Shown here: piece by piece, positions 17,530-26,128 of the stretch
Numbering within the stretch: the first letter of the stretch is position 1
Layout: each line of letters begins with the position of its first letter
Source of the DNA: Ga0077536 sp035325705
GTDB taxonomy: Bacteria; Pseudomonadota; Gammaproteobacteria; Ga0077536
Assembly: GCA_035325705.1 (NCBI GenBank)
Contig: DAOKZI010000020.1
Coordinates: forward strand, 18,018-82,017
Direction of reading: 5' to 3'
Length of the DNA stretch: 64,000 nt
Program-made: the position numbers and the translations under genes
The notes under the pieces: generated by a model
Told to the model about the DNA's origin: nothing
The model's database searches: none
What the model saw: only the letters and a program-made list of their open reading frames with translations

Positions 17530-17768
17530 GAGCGGGATCCTGCCGTGCCTGCGTATGGGGCCACCTTATGAACTGCCCCGAGCGGGCGGAACCCTCGAAA
17601 GGGTGGGTGGGCGGGCCGTTCCACCCGCCGCTCCACCGACACTGCCTCCTCGGACACCGACGGAGGCTAGGCCGCGAGGACGGCAGACCGCCTGTCCGCC
17701 GGTCTCGGACCATCTTGTCCACGGCGCACACATGGGGTGTGCGGACGACACAGAAAGGGAGTTCCACG
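17530..17768. promoter_or_regulatory. divergent control region of the ketone cluster and csbD-like gene
   Basis: These 239 bases separate the minus-strand carboxylase operon from a plus-strand csbD-like gene and must hold both promoters. An inverted repeat CGCACAC-ATGGG-GTGTGCG lies at 17725-17743, close to the csbD side. A second GC-rich dyad, ACCCTCGAAAGGGT, is at 17591-17604 near the operon start. Either could be an operator, for example for the MalT-type regulator, but no consensus supports a firm assignment. I see no convincing sigma-70 pair. Confidence 0.45.
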
Positions 17769-17951
17769 ATGAACAAGGATCAAGTGGCGGGCAAAGCCAA
17801 GGAAGTCGGCGGCAAGGTGCAGCAGAAGGTCGGTGAGGCGACCGGCAACGATTCGCAGCAGGTCAAAGGCCTGAAGAATCAGATCGAGGGCAAGGTCCAG
17901 AAGAAAGTCGGCGATTTGAAAGAAGCGGTCGACGACGCCACGGATGATTGA
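17769..17951 (+). CDS. CsbD-like stress-response protein
   Basis: This 60-residue hydrophilic protein begins MNKDQVAGKAKEVGGKVQQK and has the repeated GK-x-Q-x-K-V-G pattern of the CsbD family. These small, highly charged, helical proteins are often induced by general stress. No enzymatic motif is present. Translation starts at ATG 17769. A small lipoprotein gene follows 56 bases later on the same strand. Confidence 0.88.
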   Translation: MNKDQVAGKAKEVGGKVQQKVGEATGNDSQQVKGLKNQIEGKVQKKVGDLKEAVDDATDD

Positions 17952-18007
17952 GCCGGGGCGCGAACGCGCGGAATACTTCCAGGGGACTACGTAGCGGGAG
18001 GACATCA

Positions 18008-18229
18008 ATGATCAATGCGCCGAAACTGCTCGCCGTCGCGACGATGGCGCTGGCGCTTCCGATCGTCGGTTGCGATCGCAACGATACGCCGACGGAGCAG
18101 GCCATCGAAGGAACGAAGGACGCGCTCGACATGCGCGAGCACGAGAAGCTGAAGGACGCCGGCGAGGACGCGGCCGATGCGATGGAGAATGCCGCCGAAG
18201 GGATCAGGGACGAAACGAACGGGCGTTGA
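18008..18229 (+). CDS. small predicted lipoprotein
   Basis: This 73-residue protein starts at ATG 18008 behind a strong GGGAGG site. A hydrophobic signal ends in the lipobox LPIVGC, so Cys22 would be lipidated. The mature part is short, charged and helical, with repeated DA/EN runs. No known family is recognised. Placement right after csbD suggests a shared envelope-stress theme, but that is inference. Confidence 0.75.
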   Translation: MINAPKLLAVATMALALPIVGCDRNDTPTEQAIEGTKDALDMREHEKLKDAGEDAADAMENAAEGIRDETNGR

Positions 18230-18255
18230 TCGGTGACAGGCGAGCCGCTGCGCGC

Positions 18256-19155
18256 TCACCCGGGTGCGCGCTTCAGCGCGGCCGCGAGCGCGTCGGCGAA
18301 AGCGCGCACGCGCGGCGGCACCAGCCGATGGCTGGGGTAGACCAGCGAGATCGGCGTCGGCGCGGGCCGATACTCCCGTAACACTTCGACGAGTGCTCCG
18401 GCCTGCAGCGCCGGTTCCGCGATGTAGTGCGGAAGCTGGATCACGCCGAGATCGGCTGCGGCGAGCTTCAACAGCGACTCGCCGTCGCCGAGCCGCATGC
18501 TGCCTTCGGGCGTCCACTGGATGCTGCGCTTGCCGCGCCGGTATTGCCAGGGCCGATCGCGGCCGGTGGACGGCAGCCGGAACAGCAGGCAGCGATGCCG
18601 CGTCAGATCTTCGGGCTTCTTCGGCGCGCCGTGGCGCTGCAAATAGCCCGGGCTCGCGCAGGTCAACAGCGTCTGCTCGTCGATGCGCCGGCCGACGAGC
18701 CGCGAGTCGGCGAGCGGGCCGATGCGTATCGCCGCGTCGAGCCCTTCCCTGATCAGGTCGACCACGTGATCGGAGAAGCGTGCGTCCAGCTCGAGCTGCG
18801 GAAAGCGCGTCAGCAAGGACGCCAGCACGGGCAGCACGACGCCGTGTCCGTAAGCGACCGGCGCGTCGATGCGCAGCGTGCCGCGCACTTCCGACTTCGC
18901 GCCTGCTGCGGCCGTCTCCAGCGCATCGACCTCGTCGACGATGCGCGCGCAACGATCGAGCATCTCCTGGCCGTCGGGCGTGAGGCTCACCTGTCGCGTC
19001 GTGCGATGAAACAGCCGCACGCCGAGCTCTGCTTCCAGTCGCGCGACGTTCTTCGCCACCGCCGAGGGTGAATGACCGAGCTCGCGCGCGGCGCCGGCAA
19101 AACCGGCGTGTCGAGCGGCCGACACGAAGGAAGCGAGGAGGTCGAGGCTCGGCAT
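18256..19155 (-). CDS. LysR-family transcriptional regulator
   Basis: The protein has 299 residues from ATG 19155. The N-terminal winged helix reads LLASFVSAARHAGFAGAARELGHSPSAVA in overlapping segments and RLFHRTTRQVSLTPDG, the standard LysR DNA-binding signature. The rest is the periplasmic-binding-protein-like effector domain. It is divergent from a cupin gene whose start is 147 bases away, the usual arrangement when a LysR protein controls its neighbour. The effector is unknown. An upstream extension of the frame is not supported as coding. Confidence 0.92.
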   Translation of the reverse strand: MPSLDLLASFVSAARHAGFAGAARELGHSPSAVAKNVARLEAELGVRLFHRTTRQVSLTPDGQEMLDRCARIVDEVDALETAAAGAKSEVRGTLRIDAPVAYGHGVVLPVLASLLTRFPQLELDARFSDHVVDLIREGLDAAIRIGPLADSRLVGRRIDEQTLLTCASPGYLQRHGAPKKPEDLTRHRCLLFRLPSTGRDRPWQYRRGKRSIQWTPEGSMRLGDGESLLKLAAADLGVIQLPHYIAEPALQAGALVEVLREYRPAPTPISLVYPSHRLVPPRVRAFADALAAALKRAPG

Positions 19156-19169
19156 CGGCGGCTCCTGAA

Positions 19170-19196
19170 TTGACGACCCTGAGTCGCCAATATTAT
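19170..19196 (+). promoter_or_regulatory. candidate sigma-70 promoter of the cupin gene
   Basis: TTGACG (19170-19175) is followed after 15 bases by TATTAT (19191-19196). Both boxes match sigma-70 consensus at five of six positions, though the spacer is short. It lies in the LysR/cupin divergent region. Confidence 0.45.
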
Positions 19197-19302
19197 GACC
19201 GCTGCGGCGGTTCTGGCTTCGTCTGGAACGACCGATACTGCGCTCGCCGGCAAGGGACACGGTTCCGCGCCGGACCCCGGTCATCAACAGAGGAATCTCC
19301 CG

Positions 19303-19680
19303 ATGAGCATCATCCACCACGCCGAACTGCCGCACGCCACCCTGCCCGGCATCGATCACATGACGCTCGCCGCCGGCCATCTCGGCTTGCAACGCCTCTC
19401 CGTATGGAAGCAGCGCATCGATCCCCACCAGGCGACGCCGCCGCATCGGCACGATTGCGAAGAGGTCGTCGTCGTCCTCGGCGGACGCGGCGAGCTGCAC
19501 ATCGACGGCCGCGTCGAGTCCTTCGGCCCGGACAGCTCGCTGGTGCTGAAGCCGAACGTGCCGCACCAGATCGTCAACGTCGGCGACGAGCCGCTGGATC
19601 TCGTCGCGGTGCTGTCGATGACGCCGGTGACGGTCGAGTTCCCGGACGGCAGCCCACTGCCCCTGCCGTGGCAGTCCTGA
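19303..19680 (+). CDS. single-domain cupin protein
   Basis: This 125-residue small beta-barrel protein carries cupin motif 1 as PPHRHDCEEVVVVLGGRGELHIDG and motif 2 as LKPNVPHQIVN, quoted here as overlapping short segments. The His and Glu residues would bind a metal. ATG 19303 follows an AGAGGAA stretch. Function within the superfamily is open (sensor, isomerase, dioxygenase). It is probably controlled by the divergent LysR regulator. Confidence 0.88.
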   Translation: MSIIHHAELPHATLPGIDHMTLAAGHLGLQRLSVWKQRIDPHQATPPHRHDCEEVVVVLGGRGELHIDGRVESFGPDSSLVLKPNVPHQIVNVGDEPLDLVAVLSMTPVTVEFPDGSPLPLPWQS

Positions 19681-19704
19681 GCCGCATCGCCGCTCCGCGT
19701 TTTT

Positions 19705-19797
19705 GTAGCCCGGGTGGAGCGCGCAGCGCGTAAGCCGGGATCGGCGCTTCGAATCGGCGCGGATCCCGGGTTCCGCTACGCTGCACCCGGGCTACGG
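19705..19797. repeat. REP-like inverted pair (GTAGCCCGG family)
   Basis: Two facing copies of the GTAGCCCGGGTGGAGCG-type element lie between the cupin and the DUF1330 gene. This is the first full copy of the family in the window; none is seen in the ketone cluster to the left. Confidence 0.85.
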
Positions 19798-19911
19798 GGC
19801 GCCGCCGCTCGGCGCTTTGGTCATCCGCAACGATGTGCCACGCTTCGCGCGTGACAGTGCGCGGCGTTCGCCGCTATCGTGCCGACGTTCCCATCGCAGC
19901 CGGAGCCCCGC

Positions 19912-20202
19912 ATGCCGAAGGCCTATTGGATCAGCGCCTATCACGCGATACACGACGAACAGAAGCTCCTTGCCTACGCCAAGCTCGCCGTCCCGGCCGT
20001 CACGGCGAGCGGCGGCCGCTTCCTTGCCCGCGGCGTGGCGGCCAAGGCCTACGAGGCCGGCAAGCTCCAGCGCACCGTCATCGTCGAGTTCGAATCCCTG
20101 GAGAAGGCCATCGCCTGCCACGACGGCCCGGCTTATCAGGCGGCGCTCGTCGCGCTCGGCGACGGGGCGACACGGGATCTGCGGGTGGTCGAGGGGACTT
20201 GA
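19912..20202 (+). CDS. DUF1330 family protein
   Basis: The 96-residue protein begins MPKAYWISAYHAIHDEQ and contains GGRFLARGVAAKAYEAGKLQ and VIVEFESLEKAIACHDGP, typical of the DUF1330 ferredoxin-like (dimeric alpha-beta barrel) family. Members are small cytosolic proteins of unclear activity. It stands alone, with a REP pair upstream and a zinc-finger gene 120 bases downstream. Confidence 0.88.
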   Translation: MPKAYWISAYHAIHDEQKLLAYAKLAVPAVTASGGRFLARGVAAKAYEAGKLQRTVIVEFESLEKAIACHDGPAYQAALVALGDGATRDLRVVEGT

Positions 20203-20322
20203 GCCCGCCGTCCCGGACTGCGCCGCGCTGCTTTCGGGGCAGGGCACGGAGAACCGCCGACTGGCAATCCCGCTCCCCCGGCCCTATATAAGCGGGACAC
20301 CACGCAAACGGAATCGCATTCG

Positions 20323-20595
20323 ATGGCCACCGGCTGGGCAAAGGACGGCGCCGTCCAGGATCAGATCGACGCGAGCATCGCGGACGCGGTCCAGCGCGCC
20401 CGCGCCCAGCTCGCGCAAACGCGGGGCGAGAGCCTCACCCACTGCGAGGACTGCGAGGAAGAAATCCCCGAGGGACGCCGGCAGGCGGTACCGGGCGTGC
20501 GCCGCTGCGTGCGCTGTCAGGAAGCCGCGGACGCCGAGCAGCGTTTTCGCGATCCCGTCAACCGCCGCGGCAGCAAAGACAGCCAGCTCCGCTGA
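20323..20595 (+). CDS. DksA/TraR-type C4 zinc finger protein
   Basis: This 90-residue protein has a Cys4 zinc finger with CEDC followed by CVRC, the C-terminal module of DksA/TraR proteins. An N-terminal helix (VQDQIDASIADAVQRARAQL) precedes it. It lacks the full coiled coil of DksA and resembles the short YbiI/TraR group that can bind RNA polymerase. The end of the gene (GSKDSQLR plus stop) is the first unit of a 110-base tandem repeat that runs toward prfB. A TATATAA box lies about 35 bases upstream. Confidence 0.88.
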   Translation: MATGWAKDGAVQDQIDASIADAVQRARAQLAQTRGESLTHCEDCEEEIPEGRRQAVPGVRRCVRCQEAADAEQRFRDPVNRRGSKDSQLR

Positions 20596-20822
20596 GCGGC
20601 GTCGCGGCGGTGTCGCCGCAGCTCGGCGCGCCTTACAGCCACGGCTCGACCTTACCGCGATCCCCCTTGCCATCGCCGCGGCAGCAAGGACAGCCAGCTC
20701 CGCTGAGCGGCGTCGCGGCGGTGTCGCCGCAGCTCGGCGGCCTTACAGCCACGGCTCGACCTTACCGCGATCCCCCTTGCCATCGCCGCGGCAGCAAGGA
20801 CAGCCAGCTCCGCTGAGCGGCG
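20566..20822 (+). repeat. 110-base tandem repeat copying the zinc-finger gene 3' end
   Basis: The block CAGCCAGCTCCGCTGAGCGG occurs at about 20580, 20691 and 20801, giving spacings of 111 and 110 bases. The two complete units differ by a single base in the GGCGCGCC/GGCGGCC stretch. Each carries the last codons and stop of the zinc-finger gene plus 80 bases of non-coding sequence. The near-identity suggests a recent tandem duplication. It fills the space up to the prfB promoter. Confidence 0.9.
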
Positions 20823-20830
20823 CGGGCAGT

Positions 20831-20859
20831 TTCGCCGCCCCGCGGCCTGCCTTTACAAT
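20831..20859 (+). promoter_or_regulatory. candidate promoter of prfB
   Basis: TTCGCC at 20831-20836 and TACAAT at 20854-20859 are 17 bases apart, 35 bases before the prfB start. The -10 box is strong and the -35 box weak. Similar TACAAT boxes precede ppsA and the gene at 50673, so this looks like the usual -10 form in this genome. Confidence 0.45.
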
Positions 20860-20893
20860 CCGCGGCTCGCCCTCATCCCGAGCCCGCCTTTCC

Positions 20894-21989
<1,096 letters not shown>

Positions 21990-21991
21990 GC

Positions 21992-23506
21992 ATGAACGAC
22001 ACGACCCGCGACGACGCACAGCAGAGCACCGAAGAGCAGATCCTCGAGCAGCGCCGCGCGAAGCTCACCGCGCTGCGCGCTCGCGGCAATCCCTACCCGA
22101 ACGATTTCCGGCGCGACGCGCTGGCCGCGGACGTGCTGCGTACCTATGCGGACGCGGGCAACGAGATCCTCGACGCGCAGCCGGTGCGCGTGGCCATCGC
22201 CGGCCGCATGATGACGCGGCGGATCATGGGCAAGGCGGCCTTCGCGCATGTGAAGGACATGTCGGGCTCGCTGCAGATCTACGTCAAGCGCGACGATCTG
22301 GGCGAGGAGGCCTTCGACGCGTTCAAGACCTGGGATCTCGGCGACATCCTCGGCGTGCAGGGCCGCGTGTTCCGCACGCGCACCGGCGAGCTGTCCGTGC
22401 ACGTGGAGAAGATGCGGCTGCTGACGAAGTCGCTGCGTCCGCTGCCGGAGAAGTGGCACGGGCTCACCGATCTCGAGGCCCGCTACCGCCAGCGCTACGT
22501 CGATCTGATCGTCAACGACGAGGTGCGCCAGGTATTCCGCGTGCGCTCGCGCGTGATCGACTGCATCCGCCAATTCCTGCAGGCGCGCGGCTACCAGGAA
22601 GTCGAGACGCCGATGATGCAGGCGATCCCGGGCGGCGCCGCCGCGCGGCCCTTCGTCACGCATCACAACGCGCTCGACATGCAGCTCTACCTGCGCATCG
22701 CGCCGGAGCTGTATCTGAAGCGGCTCGTCGTCGGCGGCCTCGAGCGCGTGTTCGAGATCAATCGCAACTTTCGCAACGAAGGCCTGTCGCCGCGGCACAA
22801 TCCCGAGTTCACGATGCTCGAGTTCTATGCCGCCTATGCCGACTATCGCGAGCTGATCGATCTGACCGAGATGATGCTGCGCGAAGTGGCGCGCACCGTG
22901 CTCGGCAGCACCGAGATCGAGTACCAGGGCCATCGCTTCGATTTCGGCCAGCCGTTCCGGCGCATGACGGTGCGCGAATCGATCCTCGCCTTCAATCCCG
23001 GCGTCACCGCCGAGGAGCTGGAAGACGAGGCCCGCGCCCGCGCGCTGGCCGGCCTCCTGCGCGTGCACCTCGAGCCGTCCTACGGGCTCGGCAAGATCAT
23101 CACCGAGATCTTCGAGAAGACCGTCGAGCCGAAGCTGATCGATCCGACCTTCATCACCGAGTATCCGGCCGAAGTCTCGCCGCTCGCGCGCCGCTCCGAT
23201 CGCGATCCCTTCGTCACCGATCGCTTCGAGCTGATGATCGCCGGGCGCGAGATCGCGAACGGCTTCTCCGAGCTGAACGATCCGGAAGATCAGGCCGATC
23301 GCTTCCGCGCCCAGGTCGCGGCGAAAGGCGCCGGCGACGAAGAGGCGATGCACTACGACGAGGACTACATCACCGCCCTCGAATACGGCCTGCCGCCGAC
23401 CGCCGGCGAAGGCATCGGCATCGACCGCCTGGTGATGCTGCTGACGAACTCGGCCTCGATCCGCGACGTGCTGCTGTTCCCGCTGCTGCGGCCGAAGGCG
23501 GAGTAG
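21992..23506 (+). CDS. lysS: lysyl-tRNA synthetase (class II)
   Basis: This 504-residue enzyme charges tRNA-Lys with lysine in the cytosol. It has the N-terminal OB-fold anticodon-binding domain (VAIAGRMMTRRIMGKAAFAH region) and a class II catalytic core with motif 2 (FEINRNFRNEGLSPRHNPEFT, read in parts) and motif 3 (GEGIGIDRLVMLL). ATG 21992 lies two bases after the prfB stop, so the two genes are co-translated. No downstream partner is present; a repeat-filled space follows. Confidence 0.97.
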   Translation: MNDTTRDDAQQSTEEQILEQRRAKLTALRARGNPYPNDFRRDALAADVLRTYADAGNEILDAQPVRVAIAGRMMTRRIMGKAAFAHVKDMSGSLQIYVKRDDLGEEAFDAFKTWDLGDILGVQGRVFRTRTGELSVHVEKMRLLTKSLRPLPEKWHGLTDLEARYRQRYVDLIVNDEVRQVFRVRSRVIDCIRQFLQARGYQEVETPMMQAIPGGAAARPFVTHHNALDMQLYLRIAPELYLKRLVVGGLERVFEINRNFRNEGLSPRHNPEFTMLEFYAAYADYRELIDLTEMMLREVARTVLGSTEIEYQGHRFDFGQPFRRMTVRESILAFNPGVTAEELEDEARARALAGLLRVHLEPSYGLGKIITEIFEKTVEPKLIDPTFITEYPAEVSPLARRSDRDPFVTDRFELMIAGREIANGFSELNDPEDQADRFRAQVAAKGAGDEEAMHYDEDYITALEYGLPPTAGEGIGIDRLVMLLTNSASIRDVLLFPLLRPKAE

Positions 23507-23876
23507 CGTCGGTGCCAGCTCAAAAGCCCTTTGAATCTAGCCACGGAGAACACAGAGAACACGGATAAGAAAAAATTTTTGGATCGTAGGTTGGGCTGAC
23601 GAAGGAAGCCCAACATCGGGCGCCGACGTTGGGCTTCCTTCGTCAGCCCAACCTACAATCCTCCTACCCATCAACCCTCTTTTCTCCGTGTTCTCCGTGT
23701 TCTCCGTGGCTAGATTCAAAAGGCGCTCCAGCAGGCGCCGAGATCCCCATTAACCCCGGGTTCACGCAGCGCGCCGGACAGTGACGCCCACCGCGGGCGG
23801 CAAAGGCCGCTCGGGTATGCCAGAATCCGGGCTCCGTCGCGCGCGCGGCGGGCCATCAGCGAGAGGAGCAAGCGAG
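23507..23876. other. repeat-filled intergenic space before the RiPP operon
   Basis: These 370 bases contain a nested palindromic element (23529-23723) and about 150 further bases that should include the promoter of the RiPP precursor gene. I see no gene here. Short frames translating to TENTEK-like peptides come from the repeat and are spurious. Confidence 0.8.
23529..23723. repeat. nested palindrome: CACGGAGAACACGG arms enclosing a GTAGGTTGGGCTGACG pair
   Basis: The outer arms read CTTTGAATCTAGCCACGG at the left and its reverse complement at the right, each with ACACGGAGAA-type runs. Inside, GTAGGTTGGGCTGACGAAGG (from 23586) is mirrored up to 23656. The whole unit could form a long cruciform. 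The same outer arms enclose a different inner repeat at 25841 and 30194. Confidence 0.88.
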
Positions 23877-24173
23877 ATGCAGAAGAAGCCTGAACTGAAG
23901 TCCGTGGCCGCGGCGCTTTCCGCGGGTTTTGCGGTCAGTCTCACCGCCGTGTCGGCCGCACGGGCGGCGGACAATCCCTTTGCGGTGACGCAGTTCGAAT
24001 CCGGCTACATGGTCGCGGCCGAGGGCGGCTGCGGCGGCGACATGGGAGCGGAAGGCGGCTGCGGCGCGGCGAGCGAGGAGACCAAGGCGGACACCGCGGC
24101 GGAGGGCGGTGAGAAGGCGGCCGAAGGTTCCTGCGGCGGCTCGAAGTCGGCCGAGGGCAAGTGCGGCAATTGA
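23877..24173 (+). CDS. HvfA/bufferin-like RiPP precursor with four EGxCG motifs
   Basis: This 98-residue protein has an N-terminal signal peptide ending AARA-AD near residue 31. The low-complexity mature region contains EGGCGG, EGGCGA, EGSCGG and EGKCGN; all four cysteines of the protein lie in these motifs. HvfA and bufferin precursors have the same design, and their EGKCG cysteines are converted by a DUF692 enzyme to copper-binding oxazolone-thioamide groups. The DUF692 and DUF2063 genes follow directly, so modification and export to the periplasm for metal buffering is a well-founded inference. Confidence 0.85.
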   Translation: MQKKPELKSVAAALSAGFAVSLTAVSAARAADNPFAVTQFESGYMVAAEGGCGGDMGAEGGCGAASEETKADTAAEGGEKAAEGSCGGSKSAEGKCGN

Positions 24174-24183
24174 GCCCGCGGCC

Positions 24184-25059
24184 GTGAATGCGCCGTCGTC
24201 GTCGACGCGCCGGACCCTCTCGCACGGCGCTCTGCAGGGGAAAGGACTCGGGCTCCGGCGCGGTCTGATGAGCGCGCTGGAAGCCGATTTCCCTTCGGCG
24301 ATCGATTTCTTCGAGGCCGCACCCGACAACTGGATCGACGTCGGCGGCCGCGCGGGCCGCCGCTTCCGGGCGCTCACCGAGCGCCTGCCGCTCGTCTGCC
24401 ACGGCCTGTCCCTGAATCTCGGCGGCACCGCGCCGCTCGACGACGCCTTCCTGCGCCGCGTGAAGCAGTTCCTAACGCAGCACGGCGCCGTGCTCTACAG
24501 CGAGCACCTGAGCTTCTGCGCCGACGACGGCTATCTCTACGATCTGCTGCCGATCCCCTTCACCGAGGAAGCGGTGCGCCACGTCGCGGCGCGCATCCGT
24601 CGCGTCCAGGAGGTGCTCGGCTGCCGTCTCGTCGTCGAAAACGCGTCGTACTATTGCGCGCCCGGCGCCGAAATGCGCGAGCTCGAGTTCATCCTCGCCG
24701 TGCTGAACGACGCCGACTGCGAGCTGCTGCTCGACGTCAACAACGCCTACGTCAACGGCGTCAACCACGGCTACGACGCCGCGGCCTTCATCGCCGCCTT
24801 GCCGACTTCACGCATCCGGTACCTGCACGTCGCCGGCCATCTGCGCGAAGCAGACGATCTCGCGATCGATACGCACGGTGCGCCGGTGGCCGATCCGGTG
24901 TGGGCGCTGCTCGCTCATACCTACGCCGTGCACGGCGTGCGCCCGACGCTGCTCGAACGCGACTACGCGCTGCCGCCGCTCGCCGAGCTCCTCGATGAGC
25001 TGGCGAGCATCGGCCGACTGCAGCGCGCGGCCGCTGCCTCGGCGCTGGCGCAAGCATGA
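24184..25059 (+). CDS. DUF692 multinuclear non-heme iron oxidase (HvfB/BufB-like)
   Basis: This 291-residue TIM-barrel enzyme of the MNIO family modifies cysteines of the partner precursor. Likely iron ligands are visible: His in LVCHGLSLNLGG, Glu and His in YSEHLSF, Glu and Asn in VENASYY, Asp, Asn and His in DVNNAYVNGVNHGYD, and His in YLHVAGH. GTG at 24184, ten bases after the precursor stop, gives the family length; the ribosome site there is poor, so an internal start is possible. It overlaps the DUF2063 gene by ATGA. Confidence 0.9.
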   Translation: MNAPSSSTRRTLSHGALQGKGLGLRRGLMSALEADFPSAIDFFEAAPDNWIDVGGRAGRRFRALTERLPLVCHGLSLNLGGTAPLDDAFLRRVKQFLTQHGAVLYSEHLSFCADDGYLYDLLPIPFTEEAVRHVAARIRRVQEVLGCRLVVENASYYCAPGAEMRELEFILAVLNDADCELLLDVNNAYVNGVNHGYDAAAFIAALPTSRIRYLHVAGHLREADDLAIDTHGAPVADPVWALLAHTYAVHGVRPTLLERDYALPPLAELLDELASIGRLQRAAAASALAQA

Positions 25060-25838
25060 AGGAAGCGCCGGGCTACGCGGCGATCGAAGCGCGCTTCGCC
25101 GCCTATCTGCGCGACCCACGAGCCGCTGCGCCGCCCGCCGGCGTCGATCCCACGCGCGCGGCGGTCTATGCGCGCCTCGTCCATCACAACGTCGATACGC
25201 TGCTCGCCCAGTGCTTTCCGGTCCTGAAGAGCGTCTGCGAGGACGCGCGCTGGCAGGCCCTGATCCGCGATTTCCTCGCCCGGCATCGCGCGCATACGCC
25301 GCTGTTCCCGCGCCTGCCGCAGGAGCTCGTGAGTTTTCTCGCGGCCGGCACGCGCGAAACCGATCCCGCCTGGTTCGCCGAGCTCGCGGACTACGAGTGG
25401 CTGGAAATGGAATGCGCGCAGGATCCGCGCGAGCTCGACGAGCTCGCCTGCGTCGATGCCGATGCCGATCTGCTGGAAGACGTGCCGATCCTGAACCCGC
25501 TCGCCCGCGCCCGCGCTTATCGCCATCCCGTGCATACGATCGCGCCGGGCCGCGTCCCGGACGCACCGTCCCCCGAGCCCGTGTGGCTGGTCGTCTATCG
25601 CCGGCGCGACGATCGCGTGTCTTTCCTCCACTTGAATGCCGTCAGCGCCCGCCTCGTCGAGCTGCTGTTGCGCAACGCGGATCGGCGCAACGGCCGCGCG
25701 CTGCTGCGCCAAATCGCCGACGAGCTCCAGCACCCGCGCCCCGCGCAGTTGATCGAAGCCGGCCGCGGCGTCCTCGCCGATCTCGCCGCCCGCGAATTGC
25801 TGCTCGGAGCTAGTCGTGCCTTCGTTGGGCCTGAATAA
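25056..25838 (+). CDS. DUF2063 partner protein (HvfC/BufC-like)
   Basis: The 260-residue protein has the DUF2063 N-terminal domain (RAAVYARLVHHNVDTLLAQCFPVLK) and a C-terminal wing. In MNIO systems it binds the precursor leader and presents the core to the DUF692 enzyme. ATG 25056 overlaps the DUF692 stop by four bases (ATGA), so the pair is translationally coupled. No DoxX-type HvfD gene follows; a repeat cluster comes next. Confidence 0.9.
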   Translation: MKEAPGYAAIEARFAAYLRDPRAAAPPAGVDPTRAAVYARLVHHNVDTLLAQCFPVLKSVCEDARWQALIRDFLARHRAHTPLFPRLPQELVSFLAAGTRETDPAWFAELADYEWLEMECAQDPRELDELACVDADADLLEDVPILNPLARARAYRHPVHTIAPGRVPDAPSPEPVWLVVYRRRDDRVSFLHLNAVSARLVELLLRNADRRNGRALLRQIADELQHPRPAQLIEAGRGVLADLAARELLLGASRAFVGPE

Positions 25839-25840
25839 GG

Positions 25841-26110
25841 CCACAGAGAACACAGTGTCGTAGCCCGGGTGGAGCGCGCAGCGCGTAACCCGGGATCCGG
25901 CGCCCGTCGTCTCTCATGCATTCGAGAAGACTCGGCGCGGTGCCCGCCGCGCAGGGCCGAAAGTCCTTGCGTATCGGGCATGCCGGATCCCGGGTTCCGC
26001 TCCGCTGCACCCGGGCTACGAGAACGGGGTCGCCCCCTCTTTCACGGCAACTTACGGTTGCCATCCACCCTTTCTGTCCTCCGTGCCCTCCGTGTCCTCC
26101 GTGGCTAGAT
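25841..26110. repeat. composite element: CACGGAG-type arms enclosing a REP-like pair
   Basis: CCACAGAGAACACAG at 25841 and the reverse-type CCGTGTCCTCCGTGGCTAGA ending at 26110 form the outer arms. Inside are facing GTAGCCCGGGTGGAGCG and CACCCGGGCTAC elements (25860-26020) around a 75-base core that reads ATGCATTCGAGAAGACTCGG. A GGCAAC-TTACG-GTTGCC hairpin lies near the right arm. The gap between the DUF2063 gene and the GGDEF gene contains only this. Confidence 0.85.
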
Positions 26111-26128
26111 TTTCTTCCCCGGCACCGC

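Noticed and set aside
17588..17620. EcfG-type promoter (GGAAC to CGTT) upstream of csbD
   Set aside because: The spacing is 24 bases instead of about 16.
20566..20822. CRISPR-like array
   Set aside because: The units are 110 bases long and nearly identical throughout, with no short repeat and variable spacer pattern, so it is a simple tandem duplication.
23537..23719. Small ORFs translating to ATENTENTEKRG-type peptides
   Set aside because: They are translations of the CACGGAGAACACGG repeat and recur at every copy; they are not genes.
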